A DNA stretch of 5,808 bases. It comes from CAYLZW01 sp964388085 (GTDB lineage: Bacteria > Myxococcota > UBA727 > CAYLZW01). Below the pieces are notes generated by a model. That model made no database searches. It saw nothing but the letters and a program-made list of their open reading frames with translations, and was not told the origin of the DNA. The stretch spans positions 1 to 5,808 of the forward strand of contig CAYLZW010000352.1 of assembly GCA_964388085.1 (NCBI GenBank), written 5' to 3'. The translations under genes were made by a program, and so were the position numbers. This document shows positions 4,640 to 5,808 of this stretch, piece after piece; the stretch's first letter is position 1, and the number at the start of each line of letters is the position of its first letter.

Positions 4640-5808
4640 TCAGAACGTGTTGCCGATGTCGATGTACAGCGACGGCGAGTAGCCCTCGTCCGGGCTGACG
4701 GCGAGGTCCGCGCGCAGCACGAAGTCCTCGTTCCAGGCGAGGCGGAGGCCGCCCCCGAACCCGAAGTTCACGCGCAGGGGATCGCCGCCGAAGTCGGTCC
4801 AGTCGACGCCGATCCAGCCTGCGTCGAGGAGGCCGGCCGCCCCCCAGCGGAAGCGCTGCTCGAACAGCGTGTGCTCGAAGAGGTCGGCGCGCAGCTCGAC
4901 CTGATCGAGCACCTTGATGCGGCCGACGTAGCGCTGCACGCGAACGCCTCGCCCCATGGGGTTGCCGCCGAACGCGGTGTAGTCCCAGGAGCCGCCCACG
5001 CGGATCATCTCCTCGACGGGCAGGTCTCCCGCCGTGGCGTCGAGCACCAGCCGCTGGGCGAGCACGATGTTGCGCGGTCCGCGCACCAGCGGGAGATACG
5101 TGCGGGCGGTGACGTTGCCCCCCACGTAATTCCACGAGCTGCCGAGCAGCATCGACGACGCCCGCAGGGAGCCCTCGATCCAGTAGCCGCTCGTCGGTGA
5201 CGCCTCCCGGTCGCGCGTGTCGAGCATGAGCCCGACGGTCGCCACGCTCGCGAAGCCGGCCTCGCCTCCCGGGAAGCGCTTCTCATAGAAGCTGCCGGGG
5301 TAGGGGCGGAAGGCGAGGTCGGGGGCGCCGTCCTTGTCGTCGTCGGCCCAGGGGTCGCCGGGCAGGATGAGGTGCCCCCGATAACCGGCCATCACCTCGA
5401 GCTTGGCGGGCAGCTCGGTCAGGCGCCAACGACCGAGCACCTGCGCGTAGGGACGAACGAGGCGCATGAGGTAATAGCGCCGGACGAAGTCGTCGCGCGC
5501 GTCGCCGCTGAGCCCGCGTCGCGACGCCTCCGCGAGCGCGACGGACGGATCGCAGGTGACGCTGTTGCCGAAGCCGCAGAAGTTTTGCGTCGCCGATTGG
5601 TAGTAGCCGGCGCGCACGGTCAGCCGCAGCGGCAGATCGAAGAGGTCGACGGCGTCGAGGCGCAGCTCGTGGTTCTGCACGAGCTTCGTGGTCGCGAAGA
5701 TCATCAGCGTCAGCGCGTAGCGATAGGGCCGGACCCCCCTCTCGTACCAGTACACGCTGCCGACGACGCCGAAGCCGAAGCCGTTGTCGGCGTCGTAGTT
5801 GAGCGCCG
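4640..5808 (-). CDS. Omp85/BamA-like surface antigen (D15) beta-barrel protein, C-terminal part (runs off right edge)
   Basis: These are the C-terminal 388 residues of an outer-membrane barrel of the Omp85 (bacterial surface antigen) superfamily, which inserts or translocates proteins or lipids at the outer membrane. The frame is open to the right edge, so the N-terminus, any POTRA domains and the signal peptide are not visible. Evidence is a ladder of alternating amphipathic strands, the opening LNYDADNGFGFG, and LDTRDREASPTSGYW (about 195-209 from the edge), a family hallmark. Further support comes from AFGGNPMGRG (about 278-287) with the conserved Arg-Gly of barrel loop 6, VELRADLF, GFGGGLRLAWN and a terminal phenylalanine after DIGNT, the usual signal recognised by BAM. 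Oddities are a DDDKDGAPD calcium-type loop (155-163) and a close cysteine pair (77 and 85). It could be BamA, TamA or a lineage-specific paralogue. An ordinary essential BamA is less likely because loop 6 lacks the full VRGF/Y form. Confidence 0.85.
   Translation of the reverse strand, partial: ALNYDADNGFGFGVVGSVYWYERGVRPYRYALTLMIFATTKLVQNHELRLDAVDLFDLPLRLTVRAGYYQSATQNFCGFGNSVTCDPSVALAEASRRGLSGDARDDFVRRYYLMRLVRPYAQVLGRWRLTELPAKLEVMAGYRGHLILPGDPWADDDKDGAPDLAFRPYPGSFYEKRFPGGEAGFASVATVGLMLDTRDREASPTSGYWIEGSLRASSMLLGSSWNYVGGNVTARTYLPLVRGPRNIVLAQRLVLDATAGDLPVEEMIRVGGSWDYTAFGGNPMGRGVRVQRYVGRIKVLDQVELRADLFEHTLFEQRFRWGAAGLLDAGWIGVDWTDFGGDPLRVNFGFGGGLRLAWNEDFVLRADLAVSPDEGYSPSLYIDIGNTF

Noticed and set aside
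4406..5200. A 264-codon plus-strand open frame opposite the Omp85-like gene and its downstream gap
   Set aside because: It is a shadow of the minus-strand barrel gene, with no domain, no good ribosome site and low-complexity sequence.
5753..5755. GTG at 5755 as the start of the Omp85-like gene
   Set aside because: The same frame continues without a stop to the window edge and the upstream residues (LNYDADNGFGFG) are typical barrel sequence, so the gene begins outside the window.
1..5808. CRISPR array, tRNA/rRNA gene, insertion sequence or defence system
   Set aside because: No spaced direct repeats, tRNA-like folds, transposase motifs or terminal inverted repeats are visible, and all larger frames are explained by metabolic or envelope genes.

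Overview
The window is GC-rich and tightly packed. Its coding style, together with a Bacteroidetes/epsilonproteobacteria-type succinate dehydrogenase (SdhC cytochrome b558 family, flavoprotein opening with a long N-terminal tail) and an Omp85-family outer-membrane barrel, suggests a Gram-negative bacterium of the Myxococcota or a related former deltaproteobacterial lineage. That assignment is inference from gene style and family types. No marker gene is present.

Layout, left to right. Positions 1-2832 hold a minus-strand TCA-cycle block read right to left as mdh, sdhC, sdhA. The sdhA gene runs off the left edge, and sdhB is expected beyond it. A good -10 element and a helically phased decamer repeat lie in the gap between mdh and sdhC, so sdhCA(B) probably has its own regulated promoter. 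Positions 2833-3174 are a divergent intergenic region with several small palindromes and a possible mdh promoter. A plus-strand gene at 3175-3819 encodes a 214-residue protein that looks like the C-terminal allosteric/dimerisation domain of 2-isopropylmalate or citramalate synthase, with no catalytic barrel. It ends 4 bp from the convergent end of a two-gene minus-strand unit (4395 down to 3824). That unit encodes two small, highly acidic predicted lipoproteins joined by a GTGA stop/start overlap, the first with a six-residue repeat tail. After a 244-bp gap, the C-terminal 388 residues of an Omp85/BamA-like surface-antigen barrel occupy 4640-5808 on the minus strand and run off the right edge.

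How they fit together. Malate dehydrogenase makes oxaloacetate in the cytoplasm. The membrane-bound SdhCA(B) complex oxidises succinate (or reduces fumarate), probably with a low-potential quinone. The acidic lipoproteins and the Omp85 barrel are envelope proteins with no visible link to the TCA genes. The most unusual items are the stand-alone LeuA/CimA-type regulatory domain, the decamer-phased repeat before sdhC and the acidic lipoprotein pair. I see no mobile element, CRISPR array, RNA gene or defence system.
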